NCBI GenBank assembly: GCA_026003475.1
Contig: BPHJ01000001.1
Span: forward strand, 1,673,189 to 1,737,188
From: Candidatus Kapaibacterium sp.
Lineage (GTDB): Bacteria > Bacteroidota > Ignavibacteria > Kapaibacteriales > NICIL-2
DNA: 64,000 nucleotides
Reading direction: 5' to 3'
This document shows positions 9,584 through 19,800 of this stretch, one piece after another; the stretch's first letter is position 1, and each line of letters starts with the position of its first letter. The position numbers and the translations under genes were made by a program. The notes below the pieces were generated by a model. The model made no database searches, was not told the origin of the DNA, and worked only from the letters and a program-made list of their open reading frames with translations.

Positions 9584-10420
9584 ATGAAGGCACTCGTCAA
9601 GAGCCGGCTGTGGGTGAGTCTTACAGCAATCCTTGCGGTTGGCGCACCGTTGTTTTTAGCAAGTTGCTCGTCGTCGAGCGACCTTGCCACCAGCCCCACC
9701 ACAAGTTCCAGCGATGATGTCGCTGCAACGTTGATGGTGTCCGACCAGCCAATCGAGAAGTGGCAATCCGAAGACAATGATGCGCTCCCGTTGAGCCCGC
9801 CGACTGATCCACGCGGAGGGAAAGACAGCAATGGGATTCATCCATCGGAGCCCGGAAGGGGCATGCGTCCTCTGCCCCTGCCATGCCTTGGGCTAACTCC
9901 AGAACAGATGCAGCAAATTCTGCAATTCCAAGCGCAGCTTGATTCAGCCAACAAAGCTGCAATGGCAGGCATTCAAGAGCAGCTCGATGCCTTCCGCCAG
10001 CAAGAGCAAGCTGCATGGGAAACCTACCGTCAAGCGACCGCTGATCAACGCCAACAGTTGATGGAGCTCTACAATCAGTTCCGTCAACAAGTGGCTGAAA
10101 TTCGCCAGTCGCTCCGCCAAGGGACAATCTCTCGCGATAGCGCTCGTGCGATTCTCCGCCAGATTGCCCAGGACTTCATGGCAGCGCGCAAAGCGATTAT
10201 TGACTCTACCGCTGATGCTCGTGCCCAACTCAAAGCAGCACTCGATCAAATCGCCGAGCAGCGCAAAGCGCTAATGGATTCCATCAAGCCACAACTTGAT
10301 GCAAACTACCGACAGTTCTTGAGCAATGTCGCTTCGATCCTGACACCAGAGCAGCAAGCCATCTGGCAACGCTGGCTCAATGGCGAAGATCCCTGCAAAG
10401 GGCGCGGTCGGCGCGGATAA
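9584..10420 (+). CDS. Helical periplasmic lipoprotein (LTxxQ/Spy-like), function unknown
   Basis: 278-residue predicted lipoprotein. MKALVKSRLWVSLTAILAVG is followed by the lipobox LASC. A low-complexity Ser/Thr/Asp linker runs to about residue 95, then a long, highly charged Gln/Ala-rich helical domain starts with LTPEQMQQILQFQ and ends with ILTPEQQAIWQRW. Paired LTxEQ motifs on long helices recall the Spy/CpxP (LTxxQ) family of periplasmic chaperone or stress proteins; this is resemblance only. The ATG at 9584 is chosen because it gives a clean signal peptide; an in-frame extension to 9461 does not. A Rho-independent terminator follows. Confidence 0.8.
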   Translation: MKALVKSRLWVSLTAILAVGAPLFLASCSSSSDLATSPTTSSSDDVAATLMVSDQPIEKWQSEDNDALPLSPPTDPRGGKDSNGIHPSEPGRGMRPLPLPCLGLTPEQMQQILQFQAQLDSANKAAMAGIQEQLDAFRQQEQAAWETYRQATADQRQQLMELYNQFRQQVAEIRQSLRQGTISRDSARAILRQIAQDFMAARKAIIDSTADARAQLKAALDQIAEQRKALMDSIKPQLDANYRQFLSNVASILTPEQQAIWQRWLNGEDPCKGRGRRG

Positions 10421-10450
10421 CGTTCGCAGCGGTTCCCTTCCTTTCAGAGA

Positions 10451-10483
10451 GGGCTTCCACACACTGGGAGCCCTTTTTCTTTG
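10451..10483 (+). terminator. Rho-independent terminator after the lipoprotein gene
   Basis: GGGCTTCC and GGGAGCCC form an 8-bp stem (one G-U pair) around a 7-nt loop, followed directly by TTTTTCTTT. Confidence 0.85.
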
Positions 10484-10491
10484 CAATAGCG

Positions 10492-10499
10492 TATTTTCG
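10492..10499 (+). promoter_or_regulatory. Likely -7 box for tRNA-Val
   Basis: TATTTTCG ends 11 nt before the first base of tRNA-Val, as expected for a -7 element of the TAnnTT(T/C)G type. It lies immediately after the upstream terminator. No TTG element at the ideal spacing is apparent. Confidence 0.55.
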
Positions 10500-10509
10500 C
10501 ATCCGCTTT

Positions 10510-10584
10510 GGGCTGTTAGCTCAGTTGGTTTAGAGCGCTACTTTCACACAGTAGAGGTCAGAGGTTCGAATCCTCTACAGCCCA
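10510..10584 (+). tRNA. tRNA-Val (anticodon CAC)
   Basis: Acceptor GGGCTGT/ACAGCCC, D-arm AGCTCAGTTGGTTTAGAGC, anticodon stem CTACT/AGTAG with loop TTCACAC (anticodon CAC), T-arm AGAGGTTCGAATCCTCT, discriminator A, 75 nt. It stands alone between a terminator and an FmdB-like gene. Confidence 0.94.
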
Positions 10585-10679
10585 CACCTCCTGGGTGCAG
10601 AAACACTCCTCTACACGAAAGCACGCCGCCATTCGACTATTGCAACCGGTTCATGTTCAACATTGGTGAGTTGCAACCT

Positions 10680-10967
10680 ATGCCAACCTATGCCTATCGC
10701 TGCACAACCTGCGGACAAACATTCGAAGTTTTCCAGCCCATCAGCGCCGCACCGCTGGAGTACTGTGCGGAGACCGCGTGCTCTCACCCAACTGCAAAGG
10801 GCCAAGGAAAGGTCGAACGACTCATTAGCGGTGGTGCAGGACTCATTTTCAATGGCAGCGGCTTCTATATCACTGACTACAAACGCAGCAGCAATCAACC
10901 CCAATCGAGCCAGAGCACGGCATCATGTGCCAGTGGCAACTGCGGCTGCAGCAACAACAGCGACTAA
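10680..10967 (+). CDS. FmdB-family zinc ribbon protein
   Basis: 95-residue small protein. It opens MPTYAYRCTTCGQTFEVFQP, the FmdB/CxxC_CXXC_SSSS signature, with a CxxC knuckle at residues 8-11 and further Cys at about 30 and 35 to complete a zinc ribbon. The central SGGAGLIFNGSGFYITDYK block is also typical. The Ser/Gln-rich tail ends in a Cys-rich CASGNCGCSN segment. FmdB-like proteins are widespread small proteins of unclear function. A GGTGAG ribosome binding site precedes the ATG. Confidence 0.85.
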   Translation: MPTYAYRCTTCGQTFEVFQPISAAPLEYCAETACSHPTAKGQGKVERLISGGAGLIFNGSGFYITDYKRSSNQPQSSQSTASCASGNCGCSNNSD

Positions 10968-10987
10968 ATTCATTCCCCATCAAGCGC

Positions 10988-11018
10988 AGCGGCACTCTCG
11001 CATAGCGGGAGTGCCGCT
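10988..11018. terminator. Bidirectional terminator between convergent FmdB-like and Rieske genes
   Basis: A 14-bp near-perfect stem, AGCGGCACTCTCGC with GCGGGAGTGCCGCT (one G-U pair), encloses a 3-nt loop in the 79-bp gap between convergent genes. Flanking T/A runs are short, so the strength of termination is uncertain. Confidence 0.65.
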
Positions 11019-11046
11019 TGTCCACTCACCGATCGTCCGATGTCGG

Positions 11047-11532
11047 TCAGAATGTAATCGTCAAGATGTTCGTTTGCGGGTCGAACGTCGCGCTGAACCG
11101 CTGAAGGGGCCCCGTCGGCCCGCTCCCTGATGGCAGCTTCGTCTGCGCACCAGTCTGTGGATCGTATTCGGATAGGTGGCAAGGGCAGACCAACCGTCCA
11201 CCAGCTTGCTGCGGCAGACCAACTTCACACCCTTGGTGTGTACATCGCGAGGATAACACCAAAAAGCTTGCCTGCGCCGTTCGGATAATGAACACTGGCA
11301 TTCCTCCGTTGTTATTGCCGAACGTGCGCTTGATGATGCCACCAACATTTACCAGCGCTGGTTCCGCTGACACATCGAACTGAACCGTCTGGCCAGTGGT
11401 TGAGGGCTTGGTGGTGTCGCTTTCACAACTGGCAAGCAGCGACGCCAGCGCACTGCTGGAAAGAACCGCACCAATGCTTGCGGCTGCATCGAGGAGAAAT
11501 TCCCGCCGTTGGTAATTACAGGTGGATGCCAT
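11047..11532 (-). CDS. Rieske [2Fe-2S] protein, Tat-exported lipoprotein
   Basis: 161-residue periplasmic iron-sulfur protein. The cluster ligands are complete: Cys97 and His99 in RCTHQGC, and Cys116 and His119 in CPCH, with Cys102 and Cys118 placed for the disulfide of high-potential Rieske proteins. The N-terminus has a twin-arginine motif (QRREFL, Arg9-Arg10), a hydrophobic stretch and a lipobox LLASC (Cys36). It is therefore probably folded before Tat export and then lipid-anchored. It is the last gene of a four-gene operon with a cytochrome-barrel protein, so I infer electron transfer rather than a dioxygenase role. No cytochrome b gene is adjacent. Confidence 0.9.
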   Translation of the reverse strand: MASTCNYQRREFLLDAAASIGAVLSSSALASLLASCESDTTKPSTTGQTVQFDVSAEPALVNVGGIIKRTFGNNNGGMPVFIIRTAQASFLVLSSRCTHQGCEVGLPQQAGGRLVCPCHLSEYDPQTGAQTKLPSGSGPTGPLQRFSATFDPQTNILTITF

Positions 11533-11564
11533 ACCTTGCTCCAGGATGGTGAAACATTCGTTGC

Positions 11565-12212
11565 TTACTTGGACACACCCAACAGCGTTGCCTCGACGGT
11601 GATTTTCTCACCCACGCGACTACCGATGAGAGTGCCTTTTCCTTTGATACCGAATTCAGCCAGTGGAACAGAGAAATTTGCCTGCACCAGCGCCAGATCA
11701 CCTTCGATGATCGCCCGGGTTTTCTCAGAACGTTCCAGGTACGTTATGGTAACGTCTGCCGAGAGTTCCTTGGTGATGCCATGGAGCGTAAAGTCACCGA
11801 TTGCGACAGCTTTGACCACTGCGCGATCGGCATCACGGGTTACGGTAGGAGATTCCAAGCGCTTGAGTCGGAATGCAATGGTCGGATACCGGTTTGCATC
11901 GAGCCAGTCGCTGCCATACATGTGTCCATCGCGCGTTGAATTCCCCGTTTTCATCGAGCGCACCTGGAGCGTGATGGTGCCGCTGGCACGCTTGAACTCG
12001 CCAATGTCGAGCGTAAATTCCCCGCTGAAGCCATCGGCGGTTCCAACGATAGTCTCCAGGGGAGCAGAGCTGGTAAACTGAGCCTGGTTTCGATACTTGC
12101 CCGCGTTCGTCAGGACAAAGGACTTATCGCCAGCCCATACGGTGGCAGAACCAATTACCAACAACAGAAAGAGTCTGCAAAGCATACGAAGCATCCGACG
12201 TTTATGAAACAT
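11565..12212 (-). CDS. YceI-family periplasmic protein
   Basis: 215-residue secreted protein with an N-terminal signal peptide (MFHKRRMLRMLCRLFLLLVI... to VWAG) and a YceI-like lipocalin-fold domain. The domain shows GTADGFSGEFTLDIGEFKRASG, the DWLDANRYPTIAF segment and GDFTLHGITKELS. YceI proteins bind polyisoprenoids such as quinone-like lipids. The start at 12212 overlaps the end of the upstream small membrane protein by 11 bp; a start six codons further in is also possible. The Rieske gene follows after 32 bp. Confidence 0.9.
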   Translation of the reverse strand: MFHKRRMLRMLCRLFLLLVIGSATVWAGDKSFVLTNAGKYRNQAQFTSSAPLETIVGTADGFSGEFTLDIGEFKRASGTITLQVRSMKTGNSTRDGHMYGSDWLDANRYPTIAFRLKRLESPTVTRDADRAVVKAVAIGDFTLHGITKELSADVTITYLERSEKTRAIIEGDLALVQANFSVPLAEFGIKGKGTLIGSRVGEKITVEATLLGVSK

Positions 12213-12510
12213 GCATTTGTGACCGTTTCCGAAGCCATAGGCCAAGCGCTCCAAGCCCCAACCACAGCCCGCACAGTGGGACAGCTCCAAAGGGCGGCGC
12301 TGCATCGAAGAGACCCAACCATCGTCCCGGCTGCAGTTCCACCCGTTTGATCTCCTGACCAAAGAGCCGATCATGCTCGACGATGACAACCTCCCGGGCT
12401 GTCTTGCTCAGCAGCAGCGGCTTGCCATAGTCAATCGAGTCCCACACCCACCATGCAAGGGTAGCAAGCGTCAGAACAACCGATAGCGTCAACAACACTT
12501 TTGCCAGCAT
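12202..12510 (-). CDS. Small two-span membrane protein, unknown
   Basis: 102-residue protein with a hydrophobic N-terminal segment (residues 2-24, ending WWVWD), a roughly 45-residue polar part, and a second hydrophobic segment rich in Gly/Leu near the C-terminus before a basic tail (LRKRSQ). I do not recognise a family. A strong GGAGG site precedes the ATG. It lies 16 bp after the cytochrome-barrel gene and overlaps the YceI gene, so it is part of that operon and may be an inner-membrane partner. Confidence 0.75.
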   Translation of the reverse strand: MLAKVLLTLSVVLTLATLAWWVWDSIDYGKPLLLSKTAREVVIVEHDRLFGQEIKRVELQPGRWLGLFDAAPPFGAVPLCGLWLGLGALGLWLRKRSQMHVS

Positions 12511-12526
12511 CGTTCCTCCGACAGCG

Positions 12527-13696
12527 TTAGTAAAACACGTGCAACTGGACAGTCCAACGATTCAAGCGGTAGAGCGGCAAATCAATGATGCGATACTCAG
12601 GGCGAAGCTCAACAAATGGAAGTACGAAAATCTGTGCACCGATTAGGTACTGCTCTTGCCGCATGGAAACACCGTTTGCCAGTGTTTCTCCATATTCCCC
12701 GCGCATGTACACGTAGAGTGGTTCCGCAGGATGGAGCATGAGTTCGGCAGAGGTCGCCGTGATGGTCCGCACCCCGGTAGTCTGCTGATGCATGGTTTCC
12801 AGCGTGAGTGCGGCAACGTCGGCATACCCAAGACCACCGAACACATTCCACAGCGAAAAATCCCCTTGCTGGAGGGTTGAGCTGCCGATGTTGAGGGTCA
12901 GTCGTTCCCGGAACAGACGAGGAGAAAGCAAGAGCCTACCGATAAGCGCTGGCTTGGATGGCTCGCCAAGGAGCGGACGCTCGGCGCCCGTGGCATCGGT
13001 GAGCGTAGCACCTGCCAGGCTGGAAAGCGACGATACACCAAGTGTTGCGGTGAGCCATTCGAAGCGGTAGTAGTTGAGTTCGGCACCCCACTCTGCCCAG
13101 TTCGGAGCGAAAAGGTAGTCCTGGCTTCCCGCGGGAATTCGACGCACCAGCATTGTATGGTCATCAAATCGGTAGCCAATGGAGGGCTGAAAAAATCCCA
13201 CGCGAAGCTGGGGATAGTCCAGCGACGGCTGCACGGCAATACTTGCCGACCAGGATTGCTGCCCTGCATACGCGTACACTCGTCGGCCGAGATTATAGCT
13301 CCCCTCCACACGTAGCCAATCAAGTGGCTTATACGCTGCGTAGAATGCTCCTTGCATCGGGAAGAGGCGACGGTCATCAGAGGTATCGCGCAGTGAACGC
13401 GCACTTTGCAATCGAAAATCGAGCCCAACGGTGAGACGATCGTCGAGGAATGTATTCGTCGAGAGGACGGGCCGGAGGGCACTGAGCCCAAGGTCATCAA
13501 ATTGGAGCACGCCCACGCTCTCCATCGCATACCAACCTAAATCATTGCGCGCACCCCCACCTTGCACGTTGACGTGGCAATTGATGCAACGATTCCCCGT
13601 GAGCAAACTGAACTGCGGCAGCGCCTGCAAGGGCGAACAAGCTACCACCAGCAGAAAAGAGCCCACCGGTGCAATCCCTTTCCAGAATCGGAGCAT
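12527..13696 (-). CDS. Monoheme cytochrome c / outer-membrane beta-barrel fusion (Cyc2-like architecture)
   Basis: 389-residue exported protein. The signal sequence (MLRFWKGIAPVGSFLLVVAC) may carry a lipobox at Cys20. A single c-type heme site follows, CINCH (residues 37-41), then a glycine-rich GGGARNDLG segment. The remaining 330 residues or so look like an outer-membrane barrel: alternating aromatic/polar strands, repeated Tyr/Phe/Trp, and an aromatic C-terminus (LHVFY). A heme domain fused in front of a porin-like barrel is the architecture of the iron-oxidising cytochrome Cyc2. The Cyc2 consensus after the heme is not obvious, so this may be another CxxCH-barrel family. It is the first gene of a four-gene operon. 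Confidence 0.75.
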   Translation of the reverse strand: MLRFWKGIAPVGSFLLVVACSPLQALPQFSLLTGNRCINCHVNVQGGGARNDLGWYAMESVGVLQFDDLGLSALRPVLSTNTFLDDRLTVGLDFRLQSARSLRDTSDDRRLFPMQGAFYAAYKPLDWLRVEGSYNLGRRVYAYAGQQSWSASIAVQPSLDYPQLRVGFFQPSIGYRFDDHTMLVRRIPAGSQDYLFAPNWAEWGAELNYYRFEWLTATLGVSSLSSLAGATLTDATGAERPLLGEPSKPALIGRLLLSPRLFRERLTLNIGSSTLQQGDFSLWNVFGGLGYADVAALTLETMHQQTTGVRTITATSAELMLHPAEPLYVYMRGEYGETLANGVSMRQEQYLIGAQIFVLPFVELRPEYRIIDLPLYRLNRWTVQLHVFY

Positions 13697-13742
13697 GCCA
13701 GAACGCAAATTGGTGTTGCAACAAAATTTGGTGCAATAATAC

Positions 13743-13775
13743 ACACGGCGGCATGTTTGTTTCATGCCGCCGTGT
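13743..13775 (-). terminator. Terminator-like hairpin after the giant surface protein gene
   Basis: A perfect 13-bp stem, ACACGGCGGCATG with CATGCCGCCGTGT, has a 7-nt TTTGTTT loop and lies 55 bp beyond the stop codon. Downstream on the minus strand is only a short T/A-rich stretch. It separates the surface protein gene from the cytochrome-barrel operon on the same strand. Confidence 0.7.
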
Positions 13776-13829
13776 CCGATGTGCGACACCGTGTAGGTCT
13801 TGCGTCGCCGTGGTCTGCTGGGATGCGCG

Positions 13830-16800
13830 TTACCGAACCACGACGATAAGCTGCCGAACAGCTGTGCCGCTGGTAGTCCGCAGTTCAAGCGAGTACGTAC
13901 CCGACGGCAAATCGAGTGCTTGCACCGACAGACGGAGCGTTGTTTCTCCCGTGCCCGCGTAGCCGCGGAAGAGCACAGCGCGTTCCTTCCCTGCCATATC
14001 GAACAGCGCGATCGTTACCTGCTCAGCCCGCGCAAGGCGATAGCGCACCGTTGCATCGCTGGCAATCGGCATCGGTTCAACGCTCAGCATCGCTCCACTT
14101 GCTACTGCGCTCTCCTCCGCGCTGGTGATAATCGTCACACCAACTGCACGCGACGTCACCGATCCGCAATCGTTGCTAACGACGACCTCGTACGTTCCAG
14201 CATCAGCGCCCTGGGCATTGAGCTTGCGATAGGTGCTACTTGTGGCGCCAGGGATGTTCTGCCCGTTTCGCCGCCATTGGTACCGCAATGCCGACCCTTG
14301 CGCAACGACGGTCAGTTCAAGCGTTTCGCCCCCAGCGATACGAACTTCTGCTGGTGGCTGCTGCGTGATCGTTGGTGGTACTTGGACCGTGAGGGTTACT
14401 TCTTGCGAGGTCACTTGCCCGCATTCATTGCGGACGATGCAGCGGGCAGTGCGACCATCGAGCTGTATCACTGCTTGTGGAACGCGGACGATCGCCTCTG
14501 TTGCGCCGGGGACATCTTGCCCATCGAGCTGCCATTGGTACTGCAAGCCGCCACCAGTTGCCGCGATGCGGATTTCGAAGGGCTGCCCTTCACAGAGCAC
14601 ACCGACTTGAGGCTGCTGCGTGATCTGCGGCTGGGTGTGGACAGTCACGCGCGCAACTTGTGAGCTCACTTGACTGCCGCCTGGCTGAACGGTGATGACA
14701 CACATGTAATCGCCCTCATCGGCTGGTGTGGCTGTAAGGATTCGCAACGTCGCTGTCCGCGAGCCGAAGATGTTGCCACCATCGCTGAGCGGCTGGCCGT
14801 CTTTCATCCACTGAATCGAGATCTGCGCTTGCGTCACCGATGGATGATTCGGCACGTAGTCAATGCTCAATTGCACAGGACGCCCAGCGCAGACCGTCTG
14901 CGATGATGGTTGGCGTGTGATCTCGACCGAGGGAATAATAATCGCAAAGTCCGGAGAGCGGACCGTCCCGCACACTCCGGAAACGACCACGGAGTAGTCT
15001 GTTCCAAGGTCGGATTGACGGATGTCGCGAATTGTAAGCCGCGAGGTCGCAGCGCCAGTAATCCGCAGGCCGTCAACAAGCTCTTGGCCACCCTTGTACC
15101 AACGATAGACAAGATCGCCGAGCGTGCCGAGACCCGTTCCCTCCGCTTGCACTTCGACGGTGACTGTTGCGCCGAAGGCAACGAGCTGATCGGTCGGGTT
15201 GCGTGTAATTGTCGTTGGAATGGCAACGTCGATGACGAACTGTTGCGTCGTCAGCGTGGGAGTACCGCAGACGCTGCTGCCGGTGACGACACACCAGTAC
15301 GTGCCCGCCGTGGTCAGCAGTGCGCTCGGGATAACAAGTGCAGGCCCGTTCTGCCCAACCAGTGGCGCACCGTCTTTGTACCACTGATAGCCTTTCACCG
15401 TCCCGAGCGTCTTGATGGGAACGATCACCGGCGACCCAACGCATACCACTGTCGAGCGCGGCTGATCAGTGATGGTGGTAGGCTGCTCGACCGAAAGCGT
15501 TGCAATCGCTGAGCGGCTCTGCGAGCACGTCCCCGAGATGAGGACGTCGTAGTTACCCGAATCGGCAACACTCGCACTTGCAATCGCATAGACTGCACCG
15601 GTTGCGCCCGGAATCGGCTGGCCGTTGCGATACCATTGGTATTGCGGTGCTGTGCCAGTAACCAGGACATTCAATTGCACCGGCGACCCAATGCAGACGG
15701 TCGTATTCTGCGGCTGCTGCGTGATGCGAATGTTTTGGTTGACGTTCAGTTGCGCTGTGTTGGTTGTAACACCATTGGGCGAGCAGGTGCCCGTGATGCG
15801 GCAATCGTAGCTGCCTGCATCGGCTGCAGTGACGTTGGTTAGCACCAGCGTTGCTGTCTGCGCTGTCGGATTGCCGGTGATTGGCTGACCGTTCTTCCGC
15901 CATTGGTAGGCGGGTGCATCACCAGTGACGCTGACAGCATAGCTGACGGTTGCTCCTTCGCAGACGGTCTGGTTTTGCAGAGGCGAGCTGGTAATGCGAA
16001 TCATTGCGCGAACAGTTAGCGTTGCATCCTGTGAGCGCTGGGTGTCGCCACAGTCACCTCTGACCGTTGCGTAGTAGGTACCAGCATCGCTGAGCTGCAC
16101 CGAGCTGAAGTTCAGTGCAAAGCCTGTCGCTCCGGGGATTGCGGTGTTGTTCTTGTACCATTGCACCTGGAGGTTGGCACCAACTGCTCCAACCACCAGA
16201 CTCAGTGCGCTCTGCTCGCAGACAGTTTGAGACTGCGGCTGCTGGGTGATCTGCGTGATCGGATTGACGGTGAGTGTTGCTGCCTGCGAGGTGATACCGT
16301 TGGGCTGGCATGGCGTCATAATCACGCAACGATATTGCGCAGCATCACTTGCACTGACGTTGGTCAGTACCAGGGTCGGTGAAGTTGCTGTCGTGTTGCT
16401 TGTGATGTTGATGCCGTTTTTCTGCCATTGGAATGTTGGCATCGTCGCATCGCTATTGATTTGCACTGCGAAGCTCACTGTTGCACCTGGGCACACCGTC
16501 TGCGACTGCGGATGCTGCGCGATCGTCGCGCTGACGTTGACTGTCACCACTGCGGTATTGCTGGTAACGCTGTTGCACGTCCCGCTGACGACGACTGAGT
16601 ACGATCCCGCATTCGCCGTCGTTGGATTTGCAATCGTGTAGGTCGCGTTGGTTGCACCACTGATGGGATTGCCGTTGAAGCGCCATTGATACGTCAGCCC
16701 TGCACCCGTCGCATTGACGCTGAGGACGAGCGGATTGCCCGTACAGACACTCTGCGACTGCGGATGCACTGCAATACGCACTAGCTCGTTGACCGTGAGA

Positions 16801-19800
16801 GTCGCTGCATTGGAGAACACACCATTGGGGGTGCATGGCCCGGAGACGAAACAGCGATACTGCCCGGCTTGCGAGGGCTGGACGTTGGTCAGTTGAAGCG
16901 TCGGTGTCGTCGCTGTGGGATTCGTGCCTGGGTTGATCGGCGCGTTGCCGATGAACCACTGGTACGAAGGCTGCGTCCCTGTAGCCGTCACGGCGAACGT
17001 GACGTTCTGCCCTTCGCAGACTGTTTGGCTGCTCGGATGAGCTGTGATTGTAATCGGCTGTCGAACGACCACGGAGACGACATCCGAATAGAGCGGCACG
17101 CTCGAGCACGAGCTGGTGATCGCCACGCGGTAGTTGCCATCATCGCTTACTGCTGCGCTGGCTTTGGTGTAAGTGTTGCTGCTTGCACCGGCGATGTTGG
17201 TCCAGTTGCCAGTGCGGCTGGGATCGAACTGCCATTGGTAGGAGATCGTCAAGCCTTGCTGGATGCTGGCCTGGACACTGAGCGTGAACGATTGACCCGG
17301 GCAGAGCGGTTGCGGCGCTTGTGGTTGCTGTGCAATCGTCGGCGGTGAGCACGTATAAACGCTCACAACGTTGGTCGTCTGCGCCCCTGGTCCACATGGA
17401 CCGGTAACGATGCACCGGAAATTGCCCGAATCGGCAACGCTGGTGACGGTGAACTGGTACACGTTCGAGTTCGTACCAACGTTGACCCAGTTCCCGTTGC
17501 GGAATTGATCGCGCTGCCATTGGAAGTTCGCAGTGCCAGTGTAGCCAACGGTGAGCGTGACCGTCTGCCCCACAGTGACCGGTGTGCTCGGCCAGGATGG
17601 CTGCGAGGTAATCGTGAACGGTTGCTGCACGTTCACAAGCGCTGGATTCGATGGGATCGGTGTCGTCGAACAATTCCCAACGATGACCAAGCGGTACTGC
17701 CCACTATCGGCAACGGTGGCATTGGTTTTCGTGTAGGTGCTGCTGGTTGCACCGGTGATATTCGTCCACGTGCTGCCAACAAGACGTTGCCACTGGTAGC
17801 TCACGACTGTGCCGATTGTTTGCACGCTCAGCGAAATAGTCCCACCTGTGCAGAGCGTCTGCGACTGCGGATGCTGCGAAAAGTCTGCGTTTTGAATCAC
17901 CGTTAGTGTTGCGATGTTACTGGTCACCTGTGCAGCACATGGACCAGTTAGAATCACGCGGTAGTCCCCCGCATGGCTGAGCTGAATTGGATTGAGCGTC
18001 AGTGTCGGGCTGTTCGACCCAACGTTGCTCCAGTTCCCCTGCCCTTGGGGCGAGCGTTGCCATTGGAAGATTGTCACCGTGCCGCTATAGCCAACCGTGA
18101 TCGTGGCTGATTCGCCAGTACATAGCGTTGCAGAAGGCGACCACTGCGGCTGCTGAGTGATTGCATGGGGAACATTGACTGTGACAGGAACGGACACGGA
18201 GGTATCGTTCCCGCATGCACCCGTGACGATGAGCCGATAGTTCCCACTATCACTTGTTGTAGCATTCGACTTGCTGTACACAAGATTCGTCGCGCCGCTG
18301 ATGTTCGTCCATGCGCCACTGCTGCCAGGCCGGAATTGCCACTGGTACTGCAGTGAACCGCCGGTTACTTGCGTTCCGCTGATCGTAATCGGATCCCCAA
18401 CGCAGAGCGGGTTCGGTGGCGTTGGCTGCGTCGTGATTGAAGTGTTGGGAATTTGTGTGACTGTCACCGAACTCGACGTCACGCTCCCGCACGTTCCCGT
18501 GACGATAACGTCGTAGCTCCCAAAATCGCTCGCCTGCGCATTGGTCTTCGTGTAGGTGCTATTAGTTGCACCTGTGATAGGCGTTCCAGCTTTACGCCAC
18601 TGGTAGGTGAGATTTGCGCCGCTGGCCTGGACGCTCAGTGTGAACGTCCCGCCAAGACAGAGCGACGATGGCGTCGCAATTGGCTGCTGCGTGATAACAG
18701 TTGGCGGAATCTGCGTGACGGTAACAGGGTTGGATGTCACAGTCCCGCATGTCCCAGAGACGACGACATCGTACGTTGCAAAATCAGCGCTCGTTGCCGA
18801 TGAGACAGTGTACGTTGCGTTGGTTGCGCCAGAAATTGGCGTTCCGCCGCGCCGCCATTGATACGTCAGGTTATGCCCAACCGCTCCAACGGTGATTGAG
18901 AACGATTGCCCAAGGCATACGGAACTTGGCGTTGCGACAGGCTGCGCAGTAATCTGCGTCGTGCGGCGGACGTTGACCGTAGCGGTGTTCGACGTTGCAG
19001 TTCCGCACGTTCCGCTGACGACGACGCGGTAGTCACCGGAATCGCTCGGCGTAGCACTTGCGACGCTGTACGTGGTACTTGTCGCACCGGAAATGTTGCT
19101 CCACGTGCCGCCGACAAAACGCTGCCACTGATAGGTCAAACTTACACCGCTTGCAGTGACCGTAAGGGTGAACGGGTTCGATTGGCAGAGCGTTACCCCG
19201 CTTGGCTGCTGCGTGATCTGCGTTTGCGGGTGCACGGTCACCGTTACTGTGCCCGATTGCACTGAATCAATCGGACTGGCATAGACGCGGACAAAGTAGC
19301 TGCCGCCGTGCGAGAATGTGGCGCTGGGCACAATGTACACCGCATTGGTTGCACCAGCAATCGGATTACCATTCTGGAACCATTGATAGCTCAGGGTCGG
19401 CGTCACACGGCCGCTAATGCCATCGTTGTACTGTGCCGATGCCGCAACCGAAAGCGTGAGCGTGCCGCCATCGCAGAGGACCGTATTCTGCGGTTGGGTT
19501 GTGATGGTAACGTTGATTTTCACCTCGTCGGCGCCCATCGTAAAGCGAGTACGCGTTTCGCCGTCGTAGTCCGTTGAAACCGAGGAGCTGACCGCATTTG
19601 TCCCAAGCAGCGTCGGATACTGCTCGGCAAGGTGCACATCGGCAGTAAGTGTGGTATCTACAAAGCGCACCGACACGGTCTGCGAATTTTGATCGCGCCC
19701 TATCGCTGTGCGGAGCCCGGTAAGCGACGTTACATCTGCACCATTCGCATATGCAAGCACACCCTGCGCAGTCGCTGATACATCGTAGTTGTTGTAATCG

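Noticed and set aside
14130-19520. Regularly spaced repeats that could suggest a CRISPR array
   Set aside because: The units are diverged coding repeats of about 270 bp in one continuous frame, not short identical repeats with spacers.
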